The notes below the pieces were generated by a model, which was given only the letters and a program-made list of their open reading frames with translations, had not been told where the DNA came from and made no database searches. From Gymnopus androsaceus JB14 (lineage: Eukaryota > Basidiomycota > Agaricomycetes > Agaricales > Omphalotaceae), in NCBI GenBank assembly GCA_009733575.1, contig ML769383.1:1-64000 (forward strand): a stretch of 64,000 bases of DNA, read 5' to 3'. Position 1 is the first letter of the stretch. Every line of letters begins with the position of its first letter. The position numbers and the translations under genes are program-made. Shown piece after piece: positions 19,901 to 32,849 of the stretch.

Positions 19901-22900
19901 ATGATCGCTGCCATGAGCCCCTCTGCTCAGCAACAGCAGTATCCAATGCCTGATGATCTGGAGGAAAGACTCTGTCCTGGCTGTAAACTATCAGTCGTGT
20001 CGGAAGAAGGAGGCTTGGTTGTGGCTTTTGGGTGCGCTCTATTCTTTCTCAGCAGTAATTTCTACTTAGAAAATATCAGCCAATGTTTCTTCCATGTCAA
20101 CTGCTTCAAATGCGCCAAATGTAACGACAAAGTTACAGCCGACACTAATTTACTGCTCCTTTCCGATGGCTCTCCCATTTGCGCTAATTGCTCCTACGCA
20201 TGCAATGTCTGTAAACAGCCTATTCTCGACGAAGCTATCATGACCGGGGACGATGCATACCACGCTCATTGCTTCAAATGCAAAGTCTGTAAAAACCGGA
20301 TCGATGAACTCGTCTTTGCAAAGACTAGCCAGGGCATATATTGTATGGATTGCCACAACGAGCGCATGATAAAGATTAGAAAGCACACTCAGAAGAAAGC
20401 TGAGCGAGAGCGCGAGAGACAAGCTGCGCAGGCTGCTGCGTACAATGAACTCGGTATTGGTGGAAGTAACAAGGGTGGAAGTATTTCTACCAGCGCGCGC
20501 GACAGAGAACGTAGAGCAAGGGAATTACTCGGAAAGGAGGCATCCATCCAGCCTTCCCGGAGCACTGAATTCTCTCAAAATGGCCATATTTCTCCTCCCA
20601 TTCGCGCTCCTTATGTTCCAGATGCTTTCCAGCCAGAACCTACTCGAAACCAACTTCCTATAATCCAACCTCCCCCTCGTACTTCTTCCGTCGACAGCAG
20701 CAGCAACCAACGCCCTCCTCTAGTCAAAAACCACTCTCTTCCAGTCACTTTGGAAGAGCCTCCCTCACCTAATCGTTCAGAAATCCCTTCCATCTCCGTA
20801 CCCCCTACAAATGGAAGCCTTACTGTCACCTCTGTCCGGGACAAACGTCGTTCCATTAATCCCGGATTGGTTATCAAGCCACCCGGGGACCCTTCCACAG
20901 CCTCTTCATCCGCCCTATCACCAGCTCAGCGCTCACCAACTCCACCTGTGAACGGAACTAGCAACGATTCACCGACTTCCGCCCGACTCGCCTCTCCTTT
21001 AAGAGAAAAATTTCCATCTTCTCGACCAGGGTCGGCTTCGTCCAATAGCTCGTACAATGCTCTCCCTCAGCGTACACGGACGACATCTGCGATGTCCTCC
21101 TCTTCTTCTACCGGAGCAACAGTATCTTATAATGGAGATGATTCAACGGTAACTATGCGCCCGTCTCCATCACCGCTGCGCCCTACTTCGCCTTTTGCAG
21201 CGTCCTCACCACGTCCAGACTCTGCTTCTAGCTTGTCGGAACCCAAAAGATTTTCTGGTCGAAGCCTTAGCCCTCGACCTGGCTCCGCTGCTAGTAGAGA
21301 TAGGCCTCCGTCTCGTGCAGATGTACCGAGAAGCGTAGAAAGTGCTACAGATGATGATGAGGACGAGGAAGAGCAACAACACTTCTCCCGAGATCCTCCT
21401 CAGCGCTCCATGACCGACGATTCAGGCGGTTACTCGCTCATTGATGCGTATGGTGGAGCAGATGTCGATGCCGTTGAAGTTGAGAAGATGGATCAGCACC
21501 AGAGGAACCAGAGTACGGAAAGTACTCCCCCTATGCCACCTCCCAAAGATTCAAGAACAAAGCCTCCAGCGCCTTTATCGACTCTACCAAAGCGGGAGTC
21601 TATTTCCAAGCGGGTTCCGCTCAGTGCCATGTCAGATCCTCCTTCTTTGACTCCGGAACCCAACGCCTCGTTCAGCATGCCCAGCCCAGATGCACCAACT
21701 GCCGTACCAAGGGAACCTGCTCCTCCTCCAGCTCTTCATTCTCCCAGCCTTTCCGTTCCACGCATGACCCGAAATGCCTCTTACAATAGTATCACCAGTT
21801 CTTCCGTATCCGGCCACGGCGAATTTTCTGATACCGAAACCACAGAAACCTCAGCCGAAGACAAAGAGCTCATGGACGCAGAGATAGAAGCCGAGGAAAA
21901 TGGCGAGGATACGGCTAATCGCGCAACCGCTACTTTCATCGCACCCGCCCTTCCTCCAATTCGCTTCTCTCTCAACACTGCAGATTTTTCGGATCTTTTC
22001 ACTTCGGTTGGGGGTAATGTGAATAACCCTATGAAAACTTTTGATGCTCTGGCTAGTGTGACAGAGAACCGAGAGGCTGATAATGGAGATGTTCCTTCAA
22101 CTCCACCACCATCCGCTGTGTTGTATCAACCGAACACAATGTCGCAGAGTCAGACTGTATTCCAATCACAGAGAGCTGTATCAGAATCACCCAGTCCTGG
22201 ACCCACACCGCCTCTACCGTCTATGCCTTTGCCCAACGAGTCCTCTACGAGCATCTACACATCCACCAACGAGTCAACGACTATTGCAGGGAGCATACCT
22301 AATTCGGAAGATGGACATTCATCCAACTCTGACCACCAGCATCAGAAGGAGAAGAAGGAGAAGGAGAAGGAGAAAGGCGGTTTATTGCGGAAGCTATCTG
22401 GGAAGAGGAGCAAGCTTGACCGCAGTGCATCGTCGGCAAAGGCTTTGAAAGACAGAGAGAGGAAGGTAGTCGCAGAAGCCATGCGGTCAGCTGGTCTGGC
22501 AGCTCCGAACATGGGGGATAGAACACCTTCAGACCCGCAGCTTAATGGCCACTCTCCGACGACAATCACGATTTCACCTCCCTTAGATGGGAGGGGAGAA
22601 TGGAAAGAGCCATCGTCTTCTGCGGACATCGTTCTTCAAAGGCTTCAGGAAGTGTTTGCGGATGCAACTGATCGAGGCGCGCAACAGCTGAAACTGGATC
22701 GTGGATTCGTCGAGGCGATCGTAAACGCCATGACGACGAGGAAGACAGAGTACCTGGAGGCGAAGAAACAGATCGACGGTATGAAGGTGAATAGTGCAAT
22801 AACCTCTTTTGTCGTACCTTTTCACTGATAATCCGAATCCAGCGGGCGAGCAAGCAGTATATCGATGGGATCAGTGTGGCGCAGACAGAGTACGACCGTG

Positions 22901-24840
22901 AATTGAAGGCTCGTCGAGATGCAGAAGCAGAGGTTACGCGACTGCGGGTCCTGCTTTCTGGACAAGCGGCGCGACTTACTGCTTTGACCGGTGACTCGAG
23001 GAGACAGGAATTGAGGCAAAAGATGTCAAAGGAACTTCACGAAAATTTGAATGGTTTAGAGTTCGATTTGAGCAAGCTGAAAGTCGAGCGCGACGTAACA
23101 CTGGCTGAAGTCGAGGAATTAAATGCCGCTAGGTCAGTCACCATTTCAATCCATCAATCTTTTGGGTAATTTCATTCCAAACATGGTTACTTATTGCTTT
23201 GCGTTTTTCTTTTGAAATTGTATTCGGACGCTAATTTTGTTTCCCAATAGCTCGAGTGGCGCTGCTTCGGAACCATCTGCCAATCTTAGCCGCAGCTTAA
23301 CCAAACGACTCGATACCCTCAAAAGCCAGTATCAGCGCGAGCTTCTCCCATTAACCCAACAACGTGAGGCGCTCACCCGGGAGGTAATGGAGCTCAAGGC
23401 TGCTAGGGATGTCTTCTTAGAGGAAACCACCGTGTTAAATGCACGTAATGAAGAGCTGGCTCAGTTAAGTGCCCAATATTCTCGCCGGGTGGTCATGGCC
23501 CCGCAGGTACCTAGTATTCCCGATACGCCATCCAAGACTCTTGCGCCGACAATGCTGGAAACTCCCGTACGAAGTGATTCTCGGAGCGTCCAACTACAGC
23601 AGCAGACTCCGCAACAACTACATCATATGATGGTCTCGGCTTATTCTTCGACAGACGATTTGGAAAGTCGCAAGATAATCCGGGTGGACGAGACTCCGAC
23701 ACCGTCGAGAGGCGGTAATAAAGTCTTTAAATGGGGTTCCAGAAAAGAGTCGACTTCTGTTCTTCAGTCAGGTACAGAGAAGGGAAAAGTAGGACACTTG
23801 GAACATAGCTTTCAACCTCTTAGTCTGCTACGTTTCACGCGATGCGACCACTGTGGGGACAAGATGTGGGGTTCCCAATTACGGTGTTCGGGATGCAGCA
23901 TTTCCGTCCATACCCGCTGCGTAAATCAGGTTCATTCAGCGTGCTCGCAACAAGGCTCGAACGGGGGTAATGTTAATGAGGAACCTCAGGTTTTGCGTGA
24001 GTTTGATTTATGTCTTTTTAACTGGCAGATTCCTGATTTTTGTAATGTCAGCACTATCCATGTTTGGTCGAGATTTGACAGAGCAGGTGCGGGCTGATGG
24101 TAGAGGTGGTCCAAGAAATGTGCCTGTCATTGTTGAAAAATGTATTGAAGCAGTCGAAGAACTAGGTATGTCCATGCGGCCTCAACAAAGCGAAGTGCCT
24201 GTATCTGATTAGTATGATGTTTTCCAGCAATGGACTATGAAGGCATCTACCGAAAAACCGGCGGGTCGGGTCAATCGCGAATAATCACCCAACTCTTCGA
24301 ACGCGGGGACTACAGCTCGTTCGATCTACGAGATTCAGATCGATTCAACGACATTTGCAGCGTCACATCCGTGCTGAAGACCTACCTTCGCTCGTTGCCT
24401 GTACCGCTACTTACGCATGACCTCCATGACGAATTTATGTCTGCTGTCGAAATCCGGGATCCCGGAACGAAGAACAACAACTTGACAGAGCTGGTGAACA
24501 AACTTCCGTCAGAGCACTACTACACCGTACGATTACTCATGCTTCATCTCAACCGGTAAGAAAATGCCAATCCCATGGCCTGTATCTTTTACTGATTGTT
24601 CTCTAGAATATGTCAGCGTTCGGATGTCAATCTGATGAACGCACGCAACCTTGGTGTCGTTTTTGGGCGTGAGTGTATAATTTTCCTTGTGCGTTTCATA
24701 CCTAAAGTCCATCTCCTTTAGCTACGCTGATGAGGTCGCGGAATCCCGGCGCTGAGTTCAGTGACATGGCAGGTAAAGCACTGACAATCGAGTGGTTGGT
24801 CGAAAGTGCACCACAGGTGTTTATCACGTCGGACCATTAA
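19901..24840 (+). CDS. LIM-C1-RhoGAP protein (Rga1-type)
   Basis: This protein should switch off Rho/Cdc42 GTPases to control polarity and cell-wall growth. Two LIM domains open it (CPGCKLSV...CFFHVNCFKCAKC, and CNVCKQPI...HCFKCKVC), then a long Ser/Pro-rich disordered region. A coiled coil (22860-23470), a C1 zinc finger (HSFQPLSLLRFTRCDHCG...HTRCVNQVHSAC, about 23800-23945) and a C-terminal RhoGAP domain follow. The RhoGAP arginine finger is in EGIYRKTGG near 24241; LKTYLRSLPVPLL and NLGVVFGPTL are further family motifs. The intron in LIM1 is 20032-20079; it is 48 nt, so it hides as an open frame, but splicing restores FGQCFFHV. Introns also lie in the coiled coil, before and inside the GAP domain. 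The stop is at 24838-24840. Confidence 0.9.
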
Positions 24841-25253
24841 CTGTAGAGACATCTTCCTTGCATGTTATCCTTCCTCATTTTTATGTTCCTGTACATCAGT
24901 ATTCTGTGTTTTGTGCATTATGCATTCCACTCTATTTTACGGATTCGGGTTTTGTGTAGCTTATCTATACTTATTCCATCTTCTTTCGATTCGCAAATAT
25001 TTACTTGTTTTCTTTGTTTTTATAGTACCTTTCGTGACCCAATCTCTGGTTCCCTCACTCTCGTTGCATCCTTTCTTCATCTCCTTCTGCACATACCCTT
25101 TCTCCCTGCATCTACATTGAATTCGGAATAGGAAATCTGCCAAGTCATTATTCAACTGTGAGCAATGCGCGCCTAATGTGCGTCACCCGGAAAGTGCGTG
25201 ACCATGATTGGCGTGTTTTGCTCCAACGAACTTGCTGAATCATACCGCCCATC
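24841..25253. other. Intergenic: RhoGAP 3' region and RFC1 promoter
   Basis: The first 280 bases are T-rich, as expected of a fungal 3' untranslated region. The last 110 bases hold a GATTGG (inverted CCAAT) string at about 25206 shortly before the RFC1 start. No gene is visible. Confidence 0.4.
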
Positions 25254-28200
25254 ATGGCTGGCGCCAAGTCCAAGAATGCGAAACCTGCAGCAGGAATGAA
25301 CATTGCGAATTTCTTTGCTAAGACTACGCCTAATAACAGTCAAAAATCTCAGCCGGTACGCGTTTTTTCTGCTTTTGCATCATTATTTCTCCTAACTTCA
25401 GACTACAGGCTTCCTCACTGGATTCAAAAAGTGGAACCTCCAAGCCAAGTAGGAGCTTAATCGCGCTGGTTCTTTAATGAGCTCTTACTAAATAATGTCA
25501 ACCAGGCCAGCCCAAATCTTCGGCGCCCCAGCCAGTGAGTCATCTTCACTCAAAGTCCTTCAAGCTACAACTAATATTTCGCTAGTCATCCTCGCAAACA
25601 CAAGACGTGATCATGGTGGATGACAGCGATGAAGAGCCATCGACTAAGAAGCCCACCACCTCGGCAAAGCCTCGAAAATCGGCTCTGCTGTCCTCTAGCG
25701 ACGAGGAGGCGCCACCGAAGAAACCTACTACTACCGCCAAGAAATCCAATACTACCAATAGCTCAGCTGAACCGAAAGCGAGAGCCTCGCTTCCGGCCAA
25801 GATGGACATCGTCTCTGATAGCGAAGAGGCACCGCCAGCTGTTAAAAAGCGCAAGAAACCCTCGATTGTGGTTTCCAGCAGTGATGAAGACGAAGATAAA
25901 CCATCCCCTCCACCAAAGAAGAAAGCAGCTATTTCCGGTAGTTCGTCGAAACCGAAAGCAAGAGCCTCTCTACCAGCGAAGAAGAACGCCGACGAAGACT
26001 TTGTAATTTCTTCCGATGAAGATGGACCGTCGGCTCCCAAAGCAAAGGCTAAGGCGAAAGCTCCCGTGAAGAGAGCTGCGAAGAAAGAGAAGGATGAAGC
26101 CGAGCCTGAGGGAAAAGGAAAGGGAAAGGGAAAAGCTCCTGCAGAAGAGTCGAAGACGGCTTCAAAGCCCAAGTGCGTGGATTCCATCCATCAACAGCAA
26201 TTTTCTGACACTTCCATTCTAGTTGGGCTGCAATACAAGCTGCCAAAGCTCGTGGTCCCGCTGCGCCTGGGAGCAAGACTGTTCCCGACGGAGAAGATAA
26301 TTGCCTGTTTGGATTGGCCTTTGTCTTTACCGGAGAACTAAGCAGTTTCTCTAGAGAAGAGGCTGTAGATATCGCGAAGAGATTTGGCGGGTATGTTTAC
26401 TATTATTCGATGACTTCGATTATCTGATGATATGTAGACGCGTTGTTGGTCAGCCTTCCTCGAAAACCGATTTTGTCGTGCTGGGTGAAGATGCCGGTCA
26501 ATCCAAACTGAACGCTATTGCAAAACACGGCCTCAAAACCCTCAATGAAGATGAGTTCCTTCAGCTCATCGCGACACGCAAGGGTAATGGGAAGGCGGTC
26601 GACGATAAGACGAAGAAGAAGCTTGAGAAGGAACAGGCAGCCATCAAAGCTGCAGCAAAAGAAATGGACAAGAAGGAGAAGGAGGCTATCAAAGAGGCTG
26701 GTGCTAGGTTTGTCGAACTCCTCTTGTCACCTCAATTGTAACATTAACATGCACTCACATAGTTCTTCGAAAGTCGTCGATCCTTCCACCCAGCTATGGA
26801 CAACCCGATATGCTCCACAGACGTTGAAAGACATTTGCGGAAATAAAAGTGCTGTCGAGAAATTAGAAGCCTGGTTGAAAGACTGGTATGTTCCAGTCAT
26901 CTAATTTTCTGCCAATTCTTATCACGGTCTGCAGGCCGCAAAGCTACAAAGCTGGATTCAAAAAGCCAGGCAAGAATGGCATGAACATGTATCGTGCGGT
27001 TCTCATTAGTGGTTCGCCGGGTATTGGCAAGACCACTAGTGCGCATCTATGCGCTAAACTTGCAGGATACACGCCCATCGAGCTCAATGCGAGTGACACC
27101 AGGAGCAAGAAGCTCGTCGAAGTGAGTCGTTTTTTTGCGGTGACTTGACGTCTACTTATCGCTCTTGTAGAATGGAATGAATATCAACAACAAATCTTTG
27201 GATGGCTTCTTTGCTGGCACTGTAAGTTTCTCATGTGCTGCTACAGATAACGCTGACCTGAACTATGCTAGTCAACTAGCAATTCGGATACCATGATAAC
27301 GGACCGCACCTGCCTGATAATGGACGAAGTCGATGGTATGTCTGCAGGCGATAGAGGTGGTGTCGGTGCTTTGAATGCTCTCATCAAAAAGTCCAAGGTT
27401 CGTTGCAAGCGGTATTTAGCAGTTCCGGTGCTTACTGATTCTTCCAGATACCTATTATTTGCATTGCGAACGACAAAGGAGCTCAGAAGCTCAAGCCTCT
27501 TATGAGCACTACATACGGTCTTTCTTTCGCCAAGTGAGCAGTTCACGTTGCTGGAACTGGTTTGCAAAAGTCTGACATTACTGATCATAGGCCTCAAGCC
27601 TCAACGATTCGTTCGCGAATGATGTCAATAGTGTATCGGTTGGTTCCTTTCTTATGATTTTCCTTGATTTCCATTCAAACTTGCTTGTTCTAGGGAAAAG
27701 ATGAAGATTCCAGCCAATGTCATAGATCAACTTATAGCAGGCGCTCAGTCTGATATCCGACAAGTTTTAAACATGTTGTCCACAGTCAAATTGAGCAGCA
27801 ACAGCCTGTCGTTTGACGAAGGAAAAGAACTGTAAGCTCTTTAGCAAGTCTAGGTTCCAATACTGATTTTCTTGGTCAGTACGAAAATGAACGAAAAATA
27901 TACGATCATGAGCCCATTCGATCTTACTTCTAAAATCCTTGGACCTTACCTGTTTTCACATACTGCACGAGAAACCTTGGGTGACAAGATGGAGTTGTAT
28001 TTCCAAGATCATTCTTTTATGCCGCTGTTTATTCAAGTCAGTCGCAGTCTCTTGATTGCTGCAAATTGCTGATGTCTTTGTAGGAGAACTATCTGAAGAC
28101 TCAACCGGCGAAAGCACGGAATGAAGAAGGGCCAGACAAAGAGATGAAGATGTTAAGGCTGATGGATAAAGCAGCTTCATCCATATCCGACGGCGATTTG

Positions 28201-29282
28201 GTAGACGGTATGATACATGGGTAGGGTCTCGTTCTCTTATACCAATGATATCAGCTTGACGATTTTTAACAGACCTGAACAGCACTGGTCATTGATGCCA
28301 CTCCATGCTGTATGTTCTACTATTCGACCTGCTTCCTTCATTTATGGTACTGGTGCACATTACGGAGGACCCAATGCAATGTCATTCCCTAAGTAAGTTT
28401 CTCAACCTATCTCCCTATTGCCCGTCACATAGCGTTCTAGAGCTTGAGATTTTTTTCAAACCTGGGAAATGAACGAGAACTTGCGTTGATTTCTCCAAAG
28501 GAATAAAAAATCTTGATCGCTAGAACATTAGACAATGGGCAATACGCAAGCTTTCTCATCGTTCTTTTCAGATGGCTTGGTCAAAATTCAAGTCAGAACA
28601 AACTAAACCGTCAGCTCAACGAGGTGCAAGTGCGAATGCGGTTGAAGGTGTCGGGAGATAAAAACGAAATTCGGCAGTCATATATTCCGGCGTTGTATCC
28701 TTATATCGTCCTACCGCTTGTGGAACAGGGAGCAGTACGTGCTTTCCTCTGCAAAGTTTATCACTTCTGACCGTCTTATAGAGTGCCGTAGATGACATCA
28801 TCGACCGTATGGATGACTATTTCTTGTCCAAGGAAGATTGGGACACCATCGTCGAGTTGGGAGTAGGAGACATAGACTATGAAACTGTCTTGAAGAAGAA
28901 GATTTCGCCACAAGCCAAAGCTGCATTAACTAGAAAGTGCGTTGTGGCACTGTTTAGTAGAAATGATTTGACTGATTGGGACTATGGGATTATAGGTACA
29001 ATGCATCCGAACACCCAATTCCGTTCCACAAAGCCGTGGACTTGGGGAAAGCTCCCAAGAAACTCGTTGCTGACCAAGTTCCTGATCATGAAGATGCCTT
29101 TGAGGTAAGCGACTGCAGCCTACTCCTCCACCCGGCCTATGTGTTAACTCTATTCACCGTCGCAGCTCGATGAGATCGTCGAGGATGTTTCCGACGATGA
29201 GAAAAATACAAAGGATCCTGAAGGTATCAATAACGATAAACTCATCAAGGCATCGAAGAAGAAAGCCGCGGCAAAGAAGTGA
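25254..29282 (+). CDS. RFC1: Replication factor C large subunit
   Basis: Rfc1 is the large subunit of the clamp loader that places PCNA on DNA. The start [10 protein letters not shown] is followed by NIANFFAKT, a PCNA-binding (PIP)-like box. A long Ser/Asp/Lys-rich linker comes next, then a BRCT domain ([37 protein letters not shown], about 26280-26560). The AAA+ module has [17 protein letters not shown], Walker [10 protein letters not shown] (about 27010), ELNASDTRS, and Walker [10 protein letters not shown] (about 27315). The C-terminal collar domain runs to a Lys-rich tail ending AAAKK at 29282. I count over a dozen short introns, all in phase as far as I traced, and no frame break. The gene is convergent with the betaine-lipid synthase gene, 124 bases away. 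Confidence 0.93.
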
Positions 29283-29406
29283 TTCTTAGCGATAATCTCA
29301 TGTCATTTATTGTATAACAGTGGAATTCGACAATATCATAGAACACGAGTAATTTCGACGTGACGTAGTACATACAACCAATTCGTATATACAATTTGTT
29401 TTGGCC

Positions 29407-32400
29407 CTAAACGCGAGTCGCTTTCCAGAAAGAAGCATACCTATAGTGCAAAGCTTAGCGATGGTTTCTGTAAACTAGAGAATTACTTACATGTTGACTT
29501 TATCCAGCGCAATCTCTGAGCCTTTTCGAACTCCAACAGGTTCAACTCGGAATCCTGAGCGCTCAAAAACTTTATTGTACCACGGATATCTTGCCGCGGA
29601 ACGCCAGAACACGAACCCACCGGGAGATGTGACACGCGCTAGCTGTGCAACTTCGTCGTCGACGTCCTTGGAGGCAGGAGTGAACCAGTCGAGATGGTCC
29701 ATAATAAGACTTCGTGTGAGCGAGGAGGAGTTTAATCCACAAAGCACACTAAGACGAGGTCAACATGAGATCTTCCTGATTGGGAATGAAACTCACTTGT
29801 ATATCGAGTCCGTATGCAACCGGAAAGCATCCAACGTCTTTCCTTTGTTTGCCTTCAGGGCTTCGAATCCGGGACGAGTGAGATAGGCGGGACACGACGC
29901 ATGTGTGTAATGACCCAGCAAACACTTCAGGGACGGTGAGAAATCAGTTGCCATTCGGAGAAGATAAAGAAGCCAACTCACAAGCAAATAAAAATAGTTG
30001 TCCGTCTTCAGCAGATACGTTGACAACAAAGGATCAAGAGTATCTCTAACATACTCGTATACACTCCCTGATAACGAACCATTCAGAGAGGACACGATAA
30101 TGTTGAGATATGACTGACCCTCATTGAGCAACATTCTGCGCTGATTCATTGGTACGCCAAGTGCGTTCCAGCAGAACACGGGGTTCCTCATCAACGCCAC
30201 GATGATTGGATTCAGCAGCAACGGGCGCAGTTTCTGCTGCCAGATCTGCACTTGTTCATCCAGAGTCTCACACTCGCAGAGTCGTTCAACGTCTTTTCGT
30301 ACTCCGGCGATGGTAAAGACAAACTCGAGCAAGTCTCAACGCCCAACCTGAATACCCGTGAAGATAAAATGGTTTTGAAGGAGTGGTAAACGCTTCAGAG
30401 TTGATTCTCCAAAACTGGTACGCGCTAGATGAGAGGTTTGGTGCGATTTTGGAGTCGAGGAGGAAGCGGAAATCGACGTGGTATCCATTCCCGAACAGAG
30501 CGAAGAAATCAGCGTAATCTAGACTTTGGATTGCGGCGAGCTTGAGCTCTAGAAGATGACCTTGGCTGTTAAAAATGAGTCTCGAGTTTTCTTGGTCGGA
30601 AGCTTGATTCCTTACCATGGATTCATGTCCACACAGTGAATCTTAGTGCGTGAGGTTTGTAAGTAAATGGGCGGCAGCTTAGAGAGAAAAACTCACCCTC
30701 CGAGGTCGAGCCGCTATAGCATAATGCAAAGCATTATCCCCAGCTGAAGTTATAACAAACATAGAATCATCCTTTGTAAGTTCGAGATGCATGACGTCGA
30801 CATATGGATCTTCCTGCAGACATCGGCGATCAGTTCTAATTTCCTGTTGCAAAAAGAGAATTCGGAAGATGTACATACCCAGGTGAACGAATAAATAAAA
30901 GTTCGGAATTCCTTGTGAACTGGGTGCTGGTAATACGGAAGCCTCCAAGGCTATGTATATATACTATGAGCTTAATTGCGATAGGCTTTGGTGATAAACA
31001 CAAACCTTATTCACTTGATAATGAAAAGAACTCAACGGAGGAGTGATGTTAATGACAACGTCCTGTTTTTCTTCGCGCTGATCAATGACAGGCGAGCCCA
31101 GTTCGAGCGGAGGCATGGAGAGCTCTGCATCTCTGACCACCTTGAACGAGCCATTAGGGGAGCAGTTTCCTACTGTGTTACCACCTTCGATCTCGAATGC
31201 ATGACAAGTTTTGGAAACGTCTGCAGTACGAGGGCGACCAAGCCAGATATAATAAGGACTAGAATAGAATAGAAAATTATGTGGAGCTCCGATAAGCGTA
31301 TGGATGGACATACATTCTAACAATGAAAGGAAGAACGAATCGGTTACGGCCATTATAGCTTTTGACCGTGCCAAATTTGTATTCGAGATAATCTCGTCTA
31401 GCGGGGCTGAGATGAACCTAAATACACATACAAAAAATTCAGCATTGAGAAAAAGAAAACTGACAGCGGGAAAAAATCCCTGGGTATCGGAGGAAGGGAC
31501 ATACATTATCAAAATCAAACCAGATCAACCAAAAGTATCGCGAGAGCCAACCACATTCTTTTCTGTCTCCACCAATAGCCTTTTCATGCAGGGAAGAGTT
31601 CTTTCCAGCAGTATAAAAGTCGACAACGCCAAGCAAGCCGTCTTGAGGCGATAGGACGTAATCTAAACGGTCAAGGAGGGTATAAAAATTGGGTATCTGT
31701 AGACAGAAAACGTTCGTCGGAAGAATGAAGGCATTAATTAAAATCAATACTAACCATGGAAAGGGAATAGCTAAGTGTAACGAAACCGACACTTCCTTTA
31801 GGGTCCACACCGTCCTGCCATTCTGGAAGAACGAAATTGGAAGCGTCCTGACAAAGAATATGCACGTTGGTCCATCCCTTTTGAGCGAAGCGTTTGCGAG
31901 CAACTTGTAACAATGGCTCGCATAAATCGATGAGATAGACGGCATCGAAAGAGGAAATAGAAAGAAACTTGTCCATGGCCTCAATGTTGTGACCTAGATT
32001 TGAATTAGGGGGAGAAGAAGGAGGAGAAGAACATCCGGCGACGAACCAGTCCCACCGCCTATATCAATCCAGACAAGACGTTTATCGGGATTGGAGGCTC
32101 GGAGAGTGCGCAAATGTCCTGCAGAGAGATTCAACATGGTCTTTCTGCCACGGAGGAGTCCCTTGCGAGTGGCGTCGTAGACGTCTGCTTGACCCTCATA
32201 GAACTAAGGAGGGGGTTTAGTAAGATATTGACCATCAATGCCCGACCTACTTTATCGAGGCGGGCTTTCTGATCCTTGGCCCCAGCCAACGGACTGACAA
32301 AACAATACCAGAAAAATGTGAGCTGAGGCGTCAACCGCGATATAATCAACCACACAAGACACGTCGCGAGCACAAGCACAATCGCACCACGGTAGGTAGC

Positions 32401-32454
32401 GACCTGCGAGAAGGACGGCAGGGAGGAGATGGAAAAGGACTGGAAGGAGAGCAT
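29407..32454 (-). CDS. BTA1: Betaine lipid synthase (BtaB-BtaA fusion)
   Basis: Bta1 makes the betaine lipid DGTS from diacylglycerol and S-adenosylmethionine; in fungi it replaces phosphatidylcholine under phosphate shortage. The N-terminus has a membrane segment (VLVLATCLVWLIISRL) and then a BtaB-like methyltransferase with SAM motif VWIDIGGGTGHNI and FDAVYLIDLCEPLL. The second half is BtaA-like (3-amino-3-carboxypropyl transferase), with SAGDNALHYAIAARPRRIHCVDMNP as its SAM-binding region and CLLGHYTHASCPAYL, IMDHLDWF and GGFVFWRSAARYP further on. The order (methyltransferase first) is that of eukaryotic fusions. At least nine introns are present; the last exon ends FWKATRV at 29407. Start at 32454 is well placed before the membrane segment. 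Confidence 0.9.
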
Positions 32455-32849
32455 CGCGTATAATGGAGGAGGTTAGTCCACTTATTATTTAAAGAGAATT
32501 AGATTATAAGGCAAGGCACTTTGTAATTCCATCCAATCAGAAAGGTGTATACTGTGCGGATAATGTTAATGAGTAGAGAGGAGCCAAACGAACCGCACGT
32601 TGCTTCACGGTAGGCTGCTCGCATCGCGCTCCAGGTACGCGTCGCACAAAGAGACGAACGTGTTTGTACGCGAGCTTGCGCACGGTCCGAGTATCCGTCC
32701 CCTGTTCAATGGACACGTACCGAGTTCAAAGCTTTAAGCCAAGATAGGCAGTTGCACACCAAGGGAAAGGAGTCTTTGAAGACGGAGAAAGAGTTACTTG
32801 ACATATATCATACACTTTGCAATCTACACAAACAAAAAACCGAGATCCT

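Noticed and set aside
20032..20079. An insertion of 16 hydrophobic residues in the first LIM domain
   Set aside because: The segment has GT...CAG ends and its length is a multiple of three; removing it restores the normal LIM spacing FGQCFFHVNC.
24806..25155. Hydrophobic Phe/Leu-rich ORFs of 90-104 residues
   Set aside because: They come from the T-rich 3' region of the RhoGAP gene and have no start context, homology pattern or codon bias.
25582..26187. 201-residue minus-strand ORF with Phe/Ser/Ala-rich translation
   Set aside because: It is the mirror of the Lys/Ser/Glu-rich linker of RFC1, whose coding strand is certain from its BRCT and AAA+ motifs. Low-complexity purine-rich coding DNA often leaves the opposite strand open.
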